DNA of 39,787 nt from the NCBI GenBank assembly GCA_021325515.1, contig JAJPHC010000027.1, positions 1 through 39,787 on the forward strand. Reading direction: 5' to 3'. Position numbers and translations under genes: made by a program. This document shows, piece by piece, positions 20,418 through 27,557 of the stretch. How positions within the stretch are numbered: position 1 is the stretch's first letter; each line of letters starts with the position of its first letter. The DNA comes from Acidobacteriota bacterium. Lineage in GTDB: Bacteria; Acidobacteriota; Thermoanaerobaculia; Gp7-AA8. Under the pieces are notes generated by a model that worked only from the letters and a program-made list of their open reading frames with translations, did no database searches and had not been told where the DNA came from.

Positions 20418-21619
20418 AGATGTGGGGCGGTCGTTTCGAAGGTGAGCCGTCGAAGCTTCTCCGCGCGCTGAACGATTCGTTCGCGTTCGATCGCGAGCTC
20501 TTTGCCGAAGATGTGCAGGGCTCGATCGCCTGGGCGCACGCGATCGCGGAGTGCGGCGTGCTGACGCCGGACGAGTGCGAGACGATCGTCCAGGCACTAA
20601 AAAGTGTAGGACAGGCGCCCCCGCCTGTCCCGCAGGACACACAGGATTACGAAGATGTTCATTCGTATGTCGAATCGAAGCTGTACGAACTGATCGGACC
20701 GCTCGCCGGCAAGCTGCACACCGGCCGCTCGCGCAACGATCAGGTCGCGACCGATCTGAAGCTCTGGCTCAAACATGCGGCGCAGGAGGCGGTCGCCAAG
20801 ATCGCCTCGCTGCGCGCGACGCTCGAGCGGAAGGCTGCCGCGGAAACCGAGACGAAGATGCCCGGCTACACGCACAGCAAGCAGGCCGAGCCGATCACGT
20901 TCGCGCTCTGGTGCCGGGCGTATGTCGAGATGCTGACGCGCGATCTCTCGCGCTTTCATGACGCGATCGAGCGCGGCGATGAATGCCCGCTCGGCTCCGG
21001 CGCGCTCGCCGGCACGCCGCTGCCCGTCAATCGCGAGAAGCTCGCGAACGTCCTCGGCTTCGCGCGGCCGACGCGCAACTCGCTCGATGCGGTCTCCGAT
21101 CGCGACTTCGCGGCGGAGTATCTCTTCGCCGCGACGATGACGCTGTCGCATCTCTCCCATCTCGCTGAGGATTTGATTTTCTATACGAGCGACGAGGCGG
21201 CGTATGCCGAGCTGCCCGACTCGATGGCGACCGGCTCCTCGCGCATGCCGCAGAAGAAGAATCCCGACGTGCTCGAGCTGGCGCGTGGTCACGCGGGCCG
21301 CGCGATCGGCGAGCTCACCGGATTGCTCTCTGTACTCAAAGGACTGCCGCTCGCCTACGACAAGGATCTGCAGCTCGACAAAGAGCCGCTGTTCCGCATC
21401 CGCGCGGTGCTCGCGCTCGTCGTGCCTGCGATCGGCGAACTGATCTCGGGACTTCGCATCCATCGCGAAAAGATGGCGGAGGCCGCGACGAGCGATCAAC
21501 TCGTAGCGACGAGCTACGCCGATCGCCTCGCCGCGAAAGGCATCCCGTTTCGCGAAGCGCACGAGATCGTCGGCAAGGCGATCAAGGCCGGAACCCTGCA
21601 CGAGCTCGACGTCAAATGA
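20414..21619 (+). CDS. argH: Argininosuccinate lyase, short C terminus and repeat-derived linker
   Basis: ArgH, 401 residues, cleaves argininosuccinate to arginine and fumarate. Family features are [37 protein letters not shown] and the signature [15 protein letters not shown] (about 273-287). Two oddities appear. Residues about 64-76 ([14 protein letters not shown]) are encoded by a REP-like repeat and replace the usual linker before the EDVH segment. The protein also ends at [19 protein letters not shown], roughly 50 residues before the usual C terminus of 455-465-residue enzymes. The catalytic signature is intact. ATG 20414 overlaps the argG stop; a longer in-frame reading from 20144 lies within argG and is spurious. 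Confidence 0.92.
20604..20630. repeat. REP-like element inside argH
   Basis: A half-size palindrome (GTGTAGGACAGGCG, C-rich loop, CGCCTGTCC) almost identical to the arms of the argD element. It lies in frame within the 5' part of argH and encodes a proline-rich linker. Confidence 0.82.
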
Positions 21620-22782
21620 AATTACCCAGAGGATTCCTCGCCTCCGGCGTTCGTGCCGGCATTCGCAAAAAACGACCCGACCTCGGGCTCATCGTGGCGG
21701 TCGACGGTGCGAATGCTGCGGCCGTGTTTACGAAAAACCGCTTTCAGGCGGCGCCGGTCGTGCTGTCGAAGAATGCGCTGAGGCGTAGCGGCGGCCGCGT
21801 GAAGGGCGTCGTTGTGAACGCAGGCTGCGCGAATGCGGTCACCGGCATCGAAGGGATGAACGCCGCGAAGCGCGTGCGCACGCGCGCGGCGGAGCTCCTG
21901 AAGTGCCGCGAGGAGGAAGTGTTTCTCGCCTCGACGGGCGTGATCGGCGTCGTACTGCCGGACAAGAAGATGCGCGACTCGCTGCCGGACGCCGTGACTC
22001 GCCTCTCGTCCGGCGGAATCGAGGCGTTCTCGCATGCGATCCTCACGACGGACGTCGGACCGAAAGTCGCGCAGGCGACGTTCGCGATGGGCGGCAAGCG
22101 CGGGCGCGTGGTCGGCGTCGCGAAAGGCGCGGGGATGATTCATCCCAACATGGCGACGATGCTGTCGTTCGTGATGACCGATGCGGACATCGCGCCGGCG
22201 GCGTTGCAGAAATCGTTGAAGATCGCCGTCGATCAATCGTTCAACTCGATCTCCGTCGATGGCGACACGTCGACGAACGACACGGTGGTGCTGCTCGCAT
22301 CGGGGAAACTCGGCGCGAAAGGTGACCTTGCCGATTTTCAACGCGCGCTCAATGACGTCTGCCGGACGCTCGCCTGGATGATCGTGCGCGATGGCGAAGG
22401 GGCGACGCGCGTGATGGAGCTCGAGGTGCGCGGCGCGAAGAGCGAGCGCGATGCGCAGGCCGCGGCGCACGCCGTGGCGACGTCGCCGCTGGTGAAGACC
22501 GCGCTGCACGGCGGCGATCCGAACTGGGGCCGTATCCTCGCCGCGCTGGGACGGAGCGGCGCGCGCTTTTCAGTGAAGAACGTGTCGTTGAAGGCGGGCC
22601 AGGTGCAACTCGTGGTGAATGGAGAGCCGGCCGCGTATCGCGAAGCCGACGCCGCAAAGGTCTTCGCCCGCGAGCGCGTCCCCATCCTCCTCGACCTCGG
22701 CACCGGCAACGGCCGCGCCGTCGTCCTCTCCAGCGATTTCGGCCACGACTACGTCTCCCTCAACGCCGACTACCGGAGCTAA
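21616..22782 (+). CDS. argJ: Glutamate N-acetyltransferase / amino-acid acetyltransferase
   Basis: ArgJ, 388 residues, transfers acetyl from N-acetylornithine to glutamate, releasing ornithine and recycling the acetyl group. Some members also acetylate glutamate from acetyl-CoA. It is an Ntn-type autoprocessing enzyme, and the cleavage site is visible in HPNMATMLSF, with Thr181 as the expected N-terminal nucleophile of the beta chain. ASTGVIG, SVDGDTSTNDTV, HGGDPNWGRI and the C-terminal NADYRS complete the family pattern. The start overlaps the argH stop (ATGA). The TAA stop (22780-22782) is the first triplet of an 84-bp palindrome. Its presence explains the absence of argE and argA here. Confidence 0.95.
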   Translation: MKLPRGFLASGVRAGIRKKRPDLGLIVAVDGANAAAVFTKNRFQAAPVVLSKNALRRSGGRVKGVVVNAGCANAVTGIEGMNAAKRVRTRAAELLKCREEEVFLASTGVIGVVLPDKKMRDSLPDAVTRLSSGGIEAFSHAILTTDVGPKVAQATFAMGGKRGRVVGVAKGAGMIHPNMATMLSFVMTDADIAPAALQKSLKIAVDQSFNSISVDGDTSTNDTVVLLASGKLGAKGDLADFQRALNDVCRTLAWMIVRDGEGATRVMELEVRGAKSERDAQAAAHAVATSPLVKTALHGGDPNWGRILAALGRSGARFSVKNVSLKAGQVQLVVNGEPAAYREADAAKVFARERVPILLDLGTGNGRAVVLSSDFGHDYVSLNADYRS

Positions 22783-22863
22783 GTTGGTTCTTGGGGGTCA
22801 CACCTGGAAAATCAACTTAACGTTAAGTTGATTTTCCAGGTGTGACCCCCAAGAACCAACTTA
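22780..22863. repeat. 84-bp perfect palindrome (two inverted copies of a dispersed repeat)
   Basis: Arms 22780-22821 and 22822-22863 are exact reverse complements, 42 bp each with no loop. Each arm is a repeat with GTTAAGTTGATTTTCC and GGTGTGACCCCC blocks. A near-identical third copy is at 23573-23616. The palindrome supplies the argJ stop codon and could form a strong hairpin that ends the arginine operon transcript. Confidence 0.95.
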
Positions 22864-22902
22864 ACGCGCGGCGCGTCGTAAGAGGTGGAGGGACGTAATG
22901 AA

Positions 22903-23559
22903 ATGATCGCAAGGCTTGCTGTGGCCGCGATCCTGATCGCCGGCCGGGTGGCTCTTGCGCAGCCCTACCTCGTCGCGGATGGCGACTGTGGAACCGTCAC
23001 GCTTCACGTCAAAGGGAACAGCGCGGATCCGAGCTCGGCGCGGCTCTACCTGCCCAAGCGGCGGTTGCTGGTCACGCCGGTTGTGGATCACGGCGCTCTC
23101 TCGTTCAGCGCAGAAGTCACAGAGAACAGCGGCGTCGTCATGGCCGCGATCGATTTCAAACCGATCATCGCCGGCGATGAAACGCGCACCGAGCACGCAA
23201 AGGCATTCATCTTCTGCGGCGCGGCTCCGAAGGTCGATTGGCAACGCTCGGCCGAGCTCGCCCTCGAGGTCTATCCGCAGGGTTGGAACGGCCCACGGCC
23301 ATCGATGAAGGTAGACGATCCGATGCGGTTCATCGCTGTGGACCAGCCCACGAACCACCTGCTTCGCGGGATTCCGATTCAGTTGTTCGCAACGGGCGGC
23401 GGTCTGATCGCCAACGGCACCCCCGCCGATTTCGGCGTCAACTTCCCATTCCAGAAACCCGGGCGCTACACGGTCGTCGCCACATACCGCCGCCGCGACC
23501 CAGGCAACGACGCACGCTGGCTCGTCGACATCAGCACCTTGACGTTCGATATCAAATGA
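22903..23559 (+). CDS. Small secreted protein, possibly DUF4198-like
   Basis: A 218-residue protein with a clear signal peptide (MIARLAVAAILIAGRVALAQ). The mature part is beta-rich. The order EVYPQGWNG, a G-rich ATGGGLIANGTPADFGVNF stretch and FQKPGRYTVVATYRR resembles DUF4198-type periplasmic beta-sandwich proteins, but the match is by eye and weak. GGAGG at 22888-22892 supports ATG 22903 over an upstream in-frame start at 22885. The gene stands alone between copies of the same 42-44 bp repeat. Confidence 0.65.
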   Translation: MIARLAVAAILIAGRVALAQPYLVADGDCGTVTLHVKGNSADPSSARLYLPKRRLLVTPVVDHGALSFSAEVTENSGVVMAAIDFKPIIAGDETRTEHAKAFIFCGAAPKVDWQRSAELALEVYPQGWNGPRPSMKVDDPMRFIAVDQPTNHLLRGIPIQLFATGGGLIANGTPADFGVNFPFQKPGRYTVVATYRRRDPGNDARWLVDISTLTFDIK

Positions 23560-23572
23560 CCAACGACCCGCC

Positions 23573-23616
23573 GTTAAGTTGATTTTCCAGGTGTGACCCC
23601 CGAAAACCAACTTAAC
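23573..23616. repeat. Third copy of the 42-44 bp repeat
   Basis: A single copy matching the right arm of the 22780-22863 palindrome except for a few bases (CCCGAAAACC instead of CCCAAGAACC). It lies between convergent 3' ends. On the minus strand it is read in frame as the last residues of the histidine kinase (LSWFSGVTPGKST and stop). Confidence 0.95.
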
Positions 23617-26600
23617 CGGTGGAGGCGCTCGACCAGTTTGGCGCCTTGTACCGGCTTGATCAGCACGTCGGTGACCTGCTCCTGCGCAGGATGTGAATCA
23701 TCCGCCGATGCGATCACGATCACGGGGATCGCCGCATCGCGCAGTGCGGCGAACACTTCCCATCCTTCGCCGCCGCGCAACGCGAGATCGAGCACCGCGG
23801 CGGCGGGCGTGATCCGCTGCAGCCGCGCCAGCGCCTCGCGCCCGCTCTGCACACGCATCGGCACGAACGGCGTCGTGTCGAGCGCTGCGCGAATGATCTT
23901 CCACTCCTCCTCATCATCATCGATCACGAGCACCGTCGCCCCGGACGGCATCGCGATGTCGCCCGCCGGCATCACGGTCGTGTAGCGCAGCGGCAGCGTG
24001 ACGTAGAACGTCGAGCCCTCGCCGGGCACGCTCTCCACGCGCACCGAACCTCCGAGCAGCTCGCTGAATCGCCGCACCAGTGAGAGGCCGAGCCCAGTGC
24101 CGACCTGGAGATTGCGAGCGGTGCCGAGCTGTCGAAATTCTTCGAACGCCTTCTCGACATCCGCAGGGTCGATGCCCGGTCCGCGGTCCGTCACCGACAA
24201 CTCGACGGAGCTCTCGATGCGCCGCGCCGCCAGCGTGATCGTCGATCCTTTCGGCGAGAACTTCACCGCGTTCGAAAGCAGATTGAAGAGAATCTGCTTC
24301 AGCTTCCCCGGATCCGTTTCGATCGGCGGGATATCGCTCGCGACCTCCAACTCGATCATCACACTCGCCCGCTGCGAGATCGCGCTCATCACCTGCGTCA
24401 CGCCATTGATCACGTCGGGAAGCGGGAACGTCTCGGGAAACACTTCCATCTTTCCCATCTCGACCTTCGAGAGATCGAGGATGTCGTTGATGATCGCGAG
24501 CAGATGCTGCGACGACGTCCGGACGAGCAGCAGGAAGTTGTGAAACTTCGGATCGATCTTCTCCTCGAGCCGCTGCGCGAGGATGTCGGTGAAGCCGATG
24601 ATCGAGTTCATCGGCGTGCGCAGCTCGTGGCTCATGTTCGCCAGGAACGTGCTCTTGGCGCGGCTCGCCGTCTCGGCCTCGATCCGCAAACGCTCCGCCT
24701 CGATGTGCTGCCGCTCCGCTTCGCGCCGATGTTCTTCCGCCTCGCGCCGCGCGCTCTCCGCGCCGGCGAGCGCCTCTTCGAGACTGCGCGTCCGCTCGGC
24801 GACGAGCTCCGTCAGCCAGCGCTCGCGCGAGCGCATCCGCCAGACGCGCGCGCGATCGAGCAGCCAGATCGCGAAGAGCACGAGAATCGCGAGCGAGATC
24901 CGGAACGTGAGCGTCTGATGGAAGCGTGGCGCGATCGTCAGCGGCAGCACCGCATCGGCATCGCTCCAGACGCCGCTCTCGTTCGCCGCACTGACGCGGA
25001 AGCGATAGCTCCCCGGCGGAACGTTCGTGTAGTACGCAGTGCGGCGGCTGCCGGCATCGACCCATTCCTGATCGAAGCCCTCGAGACGATAGCGGAAGCG
25101 AATGCGCTCCGGCGCGCTGAAGCTGAACGCCGTGTACTGGATCTCGAGATCGTTGCTGCCGGGCGGCAGCTCGAGCGCGCGCGTGGCACTCCATGATCGC
25201 GTTCCCGTACGCAGATGTTCGACGACGACCGGCGGCGGGACGGAGCTCGGCGTCAGGCGCGACGGATCGACCATCGCCAGCCCGCGGATCGTCGCGAACC
25301 AGAGCTTCCCGTCGCTGCTCTTCCAGCCCGCCGGCTGCGTGCCGCCGTTGCACTCCGCGGTGCGAAGTCCGTCGCCCGTTCCATACACCGTCGACTCGAC
25401 GCTCTTGCGCACGCCGCGCGCGACTTCATCCAGCGCGCGCTTGCTCACGCGAAAGATGCCGCGATTCGTTCCCACCCAGAAGTTGCCCGCGCTGTCTTCG
25501 AGCGTCTCCATCAGCGTGTCGTCGTAGAGTCCCTGCCGCGACGTAAAGTGATCGACGCGCCCGTTCTTCAGGCGAAAGAGCCCGACGGCGCCCGATGCAA
25601 ACCAGAGCGTGCCGTCGGGCTCTTCGGTGATCGCGATGATCGGAGCTCGCGCGAGACCCGCGGGCGTGAAGGGCTCGATCGTCTCCCCCTGCGCCATGCG
25701 TGCGAGTCCCTGCCGCGTGCCGATCCACAGCACGCCATCGCGCGCACGATGCAGCGTCAGGATCCCGTTCCCCGGGAGCCCATCCTTCGTCGTGAACAAT
25801 CGAAGCGCACCCTCGGGCTCACGCCGGACGAGTCCTCCTTCCGTTCCGATCCAGAGCGTTCCGGATGCGTCGTCTTCGAACGCGCGCACTTCGCCGTGCG
25901 AGGCGCTGTCGATCGGCACGACTTCGAAGCGATCCCCGCGGGAACGCGACACGCCGCTGTCGGTCCCCACCCAGATCGTGCCGTCGCGCGCTTCGTGCAG
26001 CGAATAGACGATGTCGCTCGCGAGTCCGCTGGCGCGCGTGAAGGTCGGTTGCGCCGGGCCGAGGCGCGTCAGTCCGCGCCCGCCGACCCACATCGCACCC
26101 GCGCGATCCTGCATCACGGTGCGAACGTTGTCGCCGCCGATTCCCTCGCGCACGCCGAACATCGTGAAGGTGCCGTCGCGCAGCCGCGCGATCCCGCCGG
26201 CGCCGCTGCCGATCCAGAGATTCCCTTCGCGATCCTCGAAGAGGGAGCGGATGTCGTTGCTCGCCATGCCGTGCTCCATCGACAGCGTGGTGAATGCGCC
26301 GTTCGTGTAGCGCGCGACGCCGCCATCGCCCGTTCCCACCCAGAGCACTCCGCGCGAATCCTCGAAGAGCGAGCGGACATTGTCGTGCGGCAGACCGTTG
26401 GCGCGCGTGAAGAGCTGCGATTCCATCCCCCGCAGGCGCAACAGTCCGGCCGCGGTGCCTAACCATACGTTGCCGTCGCGCGTTTCGCGGATGGCGAGCA
26501 CGATCTTCGATGGGAGTCGGGGCGGCTCGTACTCTTCGACGCGGCCGCCCTGCATCCGCAGCACGCCGTGGCCATCGGTACCGATCCAGAGCGTGCCGTC

Positions 26601-27128
26601 GTGCGCGAGGGCGAGCGTGCGGAGTTGCTCGTGAGTCCGGTCGATCGCCGTGATCCTGCCGTTCGCGAAGCGCGCGAGGCCGCCGTCGGTCGCGATGTAG
26701 ATCGAGCCATCGCCGCCGTCGGCGAGATCCCAGACGAAATCGCTCGGCAAGCCATCGGCAGTGCCGAACGAAGTGAACGCGCCATCCTTGTAGCGCGCGA
26801 GTCCGCCGCCGACGATGCCGATCCAGAGCGAGCCGTCGGATGTTTCGAGCAGACTCTGAATCCAGTTGTGCCGGATCTCGGGCGTGTTCCGCTTGTCGAA
26901 CAGCGTGAAGCGGACGCCATCGAATCGCACGAGGCCCTCTTCGGTGCCGATCCAGAGATAGCCGTCGCGCGTTTGATGGATGGCGAAGACCGAGTTCTGC
27001 GGCAGCCCCTGATCCGTCTGCCACACGGTGAGCATGTACTGCGTGAGCGCTTTCGATGGATCGAGTGCTAGCGCAGCAGGAGCGAGGAGCACCCCCGCAA
27101 GACAAGCGGCGAGCACGGGCGACCGCAT
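23574..27128 (-). CDS. Hybrid sensor histidine kinase with Reg_prop propeller
   Basis: An 1184-residue membrane sensor. It has a signal peptide (1-21) and a periplasmic two-component propeller of repeated units such as DGYLWIGTEEGLVRFDG, DGSLWIGIVGGGLARY and GVLWVGTGDGGVARY to about residue 620. A Y_Y_Y-type Ig domain (about 670-735), one transmembrane helix (about 743-762) and a charged coiled coil (765-815) follow. The HisKA domain has phospho-acceptor His in MSHELRTPMNSIIGF (about 834). HATPase_c shows NAVKFSPKG, TDRGPGID and GTGLGLSLV, and the receiver carries Asp in AVLDLALRGG (about 1113). The domain order is that of sensors often tied to polysaccharide sensing. No DNA-binding output is present. 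The last 13 residues derive from a dispersed repeat. Confidence 0.93.
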   Translation of the reverse strand: MRSPVLAACLAGVLLAPAALALDPSKALTQYMLTVWQTDQGLPQNSVFAIHQTRDGYLWIGTEEGLVRFDGVRFTLFDKRNTPEIRHNWIQSLLETSDGSLWIGIVGGGLARYKDGAFTSFGTADGLPSDFVWDLADGGDGSIYIATDGGLARFANGRITAIDRTHEQLRTLALAHDGTLWIGTDGHGVLRMQGGRVEEYEPPRLPSKIVLAIRETRDGNVWLGTAAGLLRLRGMESQLFTRANGLPHDNVRSLFEDSRGVLWVGTGDGGVARYTNGAFTTLSMEHGMASNDIRSLFEDREGNLWIGSGAGGIARLRDGTFTMFGVREGIGGDNVRTVMQDRAGAMWVGGRGLTRLGPAQPTFTRASGLASDIVYSLHEARDGTIWVGTDSGVSRSRGDRFEVVPIDSASHGEVRAFEDDASGTLWIGTEGGLVRREPEGALRLFTTKDGLPGNGILTLHRARDGVLWIGTRQGLARMAQGETIEPFTPAGLARAPIIAITEEPDGTLWFASGAVGLFRLKNGRVDHFTSRQGLYDDTLMETLEDSAGNFWVGTNRGIFRVSKRALDEVARGVRKSVESTVYGTGDGLRTAECNGGTQPAGWKSSDGKLWFATIRGLAMVDPSRLTPSSVPPPVVVEHLRTGTRSWSATRALELPPGSNDLEIQYTAFSFSAPERIRFRYRLEGFDQEWVDAGSRRTAYYTNVPPGSYRFRVSAANESGVWSDADAVLPLTIAPRFHQTLTFRISLAILVLFAIWLLDRARVWRMRSRERWLTELVAERTRSLEEALAGAESARREAEEHRREAERQHIEAERLRIEAETASRAKSTFLANMSHELRTPMNSIIGFTDILAQRLEEKIDPKFHNFLLLVRTSSQHLLAIINDILDLSKVEMGKMEVFPETFPLPDVINGVTQVMSAISQRASVMIELEVASDIPPIETDPGKLKQILFNLLSNAVKFSPKGSTITLAARRIESSVELSVTDRGPGIDPADVEKAFEEFRQLGTARNLQVGTGLGLSLVRRFSELLGGSVRVESVPGEGSTFYVTLPLRYTTVMPAGDIAMPSGATVLVIDDDEEEWKIIRAALDTTPFVPMRVQSGREALARLQRITPAAAVLDLALRGGEGWEVFAALRDAAIPVIVIASADDSHPAQEQVTDVLIKPVQGAKLVERLHRLSWFSGVTPGKST

Positions 27129-27557
27129 GGTGGAGTGCTCATGAGTCTAGCAGCGATACTCTCGTCAGAGGATTTGGCGGAGCCGGTGCTCCCGAGCGTC
27201 ACCTGAAGACCCCGAACGCGACGTACATTTCAATGAGGCGCGCAGCCCCGAGTGGGAGTCGTCGAAGTTCGAGTGGGCTCCGCCCGTCGGTGAGGTGACC
27301 CACATGAAAGCTTTCCTGAAGTTTCGCGAGCAGAAAATGCGCGAGCTATTCAAAATGGAGTGAAGCAGGCTCCAATCGCCCCATTGTCACCGCGCTTCCC
27401 ACAAAGATTGAGTGGTCGGCTGATCGTAGACTCACATGCCGGCTGATCGATTCTGATTCCACCCGCTGCCGGCGATCATCGCGAGCGACCCTGGACCCAC
27501 ACCAATCGCGGCCGCCGCCGCCATCCGCGCTCCTCATGAGAAAATCACCCATCACCC
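27129..27557. other. Divergent intergenic region with a possible gene remnant
   Basis: A 429 bp gap between the divergent histidine kinase and Ser/Thr kinase genes, which must contain their promoters. On the plus strand a frame open from 27151 to the stop at 27361-27363 encodes 70 residues ending KAFLKFREQKMRELFKME. Its second half reads like natural protein but has no start codon or full domain, so it may be a decayed gene end. Two 23-bp repeats lie at 27417-27462. I identify no confident -35/-10 pair. Confidence 0.45.
27417..27462. repeat. Two 23-bp repeats with CGGCTGATCG core
   Basis: CGGCTGATCG occurs at 27417 and 27440, exactly 23 bp apart, followed by a less conserved 13 bp. The same core and spacing make up the five-copy array at 36836-36950, in the same orientation. 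The copies end about 95 bp before the Ser/Thr kinase start. Confidence 0.85.
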
